The notes beneath the pieces are model-generated. The model saw only the letters and a list, made by a program, of their open reading frames with translations. It had not been told where the DNA came from and did no database searches. The translations under genes and the position numbers were made by a program. From Owenia fusiformis (lineage: Eukaryota > Annelida > Polychaeta > Sabellida > Oweniidae), in contig CAIIXF020000009.1 in the NCBI GenBank assembly GCA_903813345.2, positions 23,649,759-23,709,758 on the forward strand: a stretch of DNA of 60,000 bases, in the 5' to 3' direction. Shown here piece after piece: positions 59,232 to 60,000 of this stretch (its first letter is position 1; the number at the start of each line of letters is the position of its first letter).

Positions 59232-60000
59232 GAATCAGAACAGAACGGATGCCACTTAAAATAAATATAAAGGACGATTCTCGGTTTGGAGAACAGTCTC
59301 CTGGGCTAATATTTTTTCATGAAAAATATAGAAATATTACCCAAATTAAACTATGAATATTAAAAAGAGGACATTTAAATCTACAAGATGTAAAAATAAC
59401 TTTGTCTGAAGCAGGGATAACGCTCAATTAGACCGATTCAATAAAATACAAGTCTCGATTTGATGAAAGAAGTTCATCAGTGTACTGCGCTTATATTTTT
59501 TGCGAAAAATTTAAAAATATTACCCAAATTAAATTATGACTATTCAAAAGAAGACATTCAAATCTATATTATGTGAAAAAATAAAATTTGTCCGAAGCAA
59601 GGATAATGCTCATTTAGATTGATGAACTTCGTTCTCCAAACCGAGAATCGTCCTTTGAATCAACATAACGGATGCCACTTAGATAAATAAAAAGGACGAT
59701 TCTCGGTTTGGAGAACAGTCTCCTGGGCTAATAATTTTTTTCATGAAAAATATAGAAATATTACCCAAATTAAACTATGAATATTCAAAAAAGGACATTT
59801 AAATTTACAAGATGTAAAAATAACAAATTGGTCTGAAGCAGGGATAACGCTCAATTAGACCGATTTAATAAAATACAAGTCTCGATTTTGGGAAAGAAGT
59901 TCATCAGTGTAATGCGCTAATATTTTTTTGGGAAAAATCTAGAAATATTACCCAAATTAAATTATTACTTCAAAAGAAGACCTTCAAATCTATATTTTGG
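59232..60000. repeat. Tandem array of inverted-repeat-ended units (runs off the window)
   Basis: A spacer (AACGGATGCCACTTA, ATAAATA) precedes AAAGGACGATTCTCGGTTTGG at 59271 and again near 59691. The first unit closes at 59655 with the inverse CCAAACCGAGAATCGTCCTTT. Each unit contains two diverged half-units of about 155 bp around AATATTACCCAAATTAAA (59338, 59518, 59758, 59945). Unit length is about 420 bp. The second unit is cut by the window end. Confidence 0.75.

Overview
The window is animal nuclear DNA, AT-rich, with split genes on GT-AG introns and dense, nested transposable elements. Gene content (a secreted FN3-repeat protein, SPARC, a WSD-type acyltransferase, an ART-HYD1-like protein, a rhodopsin-type GPCR start) and the non-LTR, SINE and MITE load fit a marine invertebrate, lophotrochozoan or invertebrate deuterostome. 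The species cannot be fixed from the sequence.

Layout. (1) 1-18715, plus: the 3' part of a very large secreted/extracellular gene. I traced 26 consecutive exons that stay in phase for 4950 coding nt; about a dozen FN3-like repeats are interrupted by a cysteine-rich exon and a galactose-binding-like (DUF642-like) module. One 8.4 kb intron holds a hAT-like element (1699-2584) and a 7.4 kb element with 1.34 kb, nearly identical inverted arms (2616-9993). (2) 19013-27989, minus, convergent: a four-exon NAD(P)-binding Rossmann protein of 222 aa, whose 7.6 kb intron is filled with repeats. (3) 28301-30515: intergenic MITEs and a 1.4 kb inverted-repeat element. (4) 30877-32666, minus: a two-exon wax ester synthase/diacylglycerol acyltransferase of 496 aa. 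(5) 34.2-46.35 kb, plus, divergent from it: SPARC (osteonectin/BM-40), nine coding exons and 256 aa, with a probable upstream non-coding exon. Its second coding intron carries CACTGGCGGATC-ended elements and a striking 2.4 kb inverted-repeat element built from AAGCCGGCTT palindromes. (6) 48008-50543, minus: a two-exon 145-aa protein with an ART-HYD1-like N-terminal half and a C-terminal CVIL prenylation box; a truncated non-LTR retrotransposon sits in its intron. (7) 51759-54978: a 5'-truncated LINE with a 13-bp target-site duplication, itself split by a 2.07 kb TA-flanked element. (8) 55414-55568, plus: first coding exon of a class A GPCR (TM1 only) behind a TATA box; the rest lies beyond the window. 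(9) 58.4 kb: a cluster of CCAAT, E-box and NRF1-like sites. (10) 59.23 kb to the end: a tandem array of inverted-repeat-ended units.

The genes are not an operon and show no obvious common pathway. Exon models are hand-derived from splice consensus, phase continuity and family resemblance; no transcript evidence was available. The least ordinary gene is the ART-HYD1-like/CAAX protein. The least ordinary DNA structures are the AAGCCGGCTT element and the 7.4 kb long-arm element.
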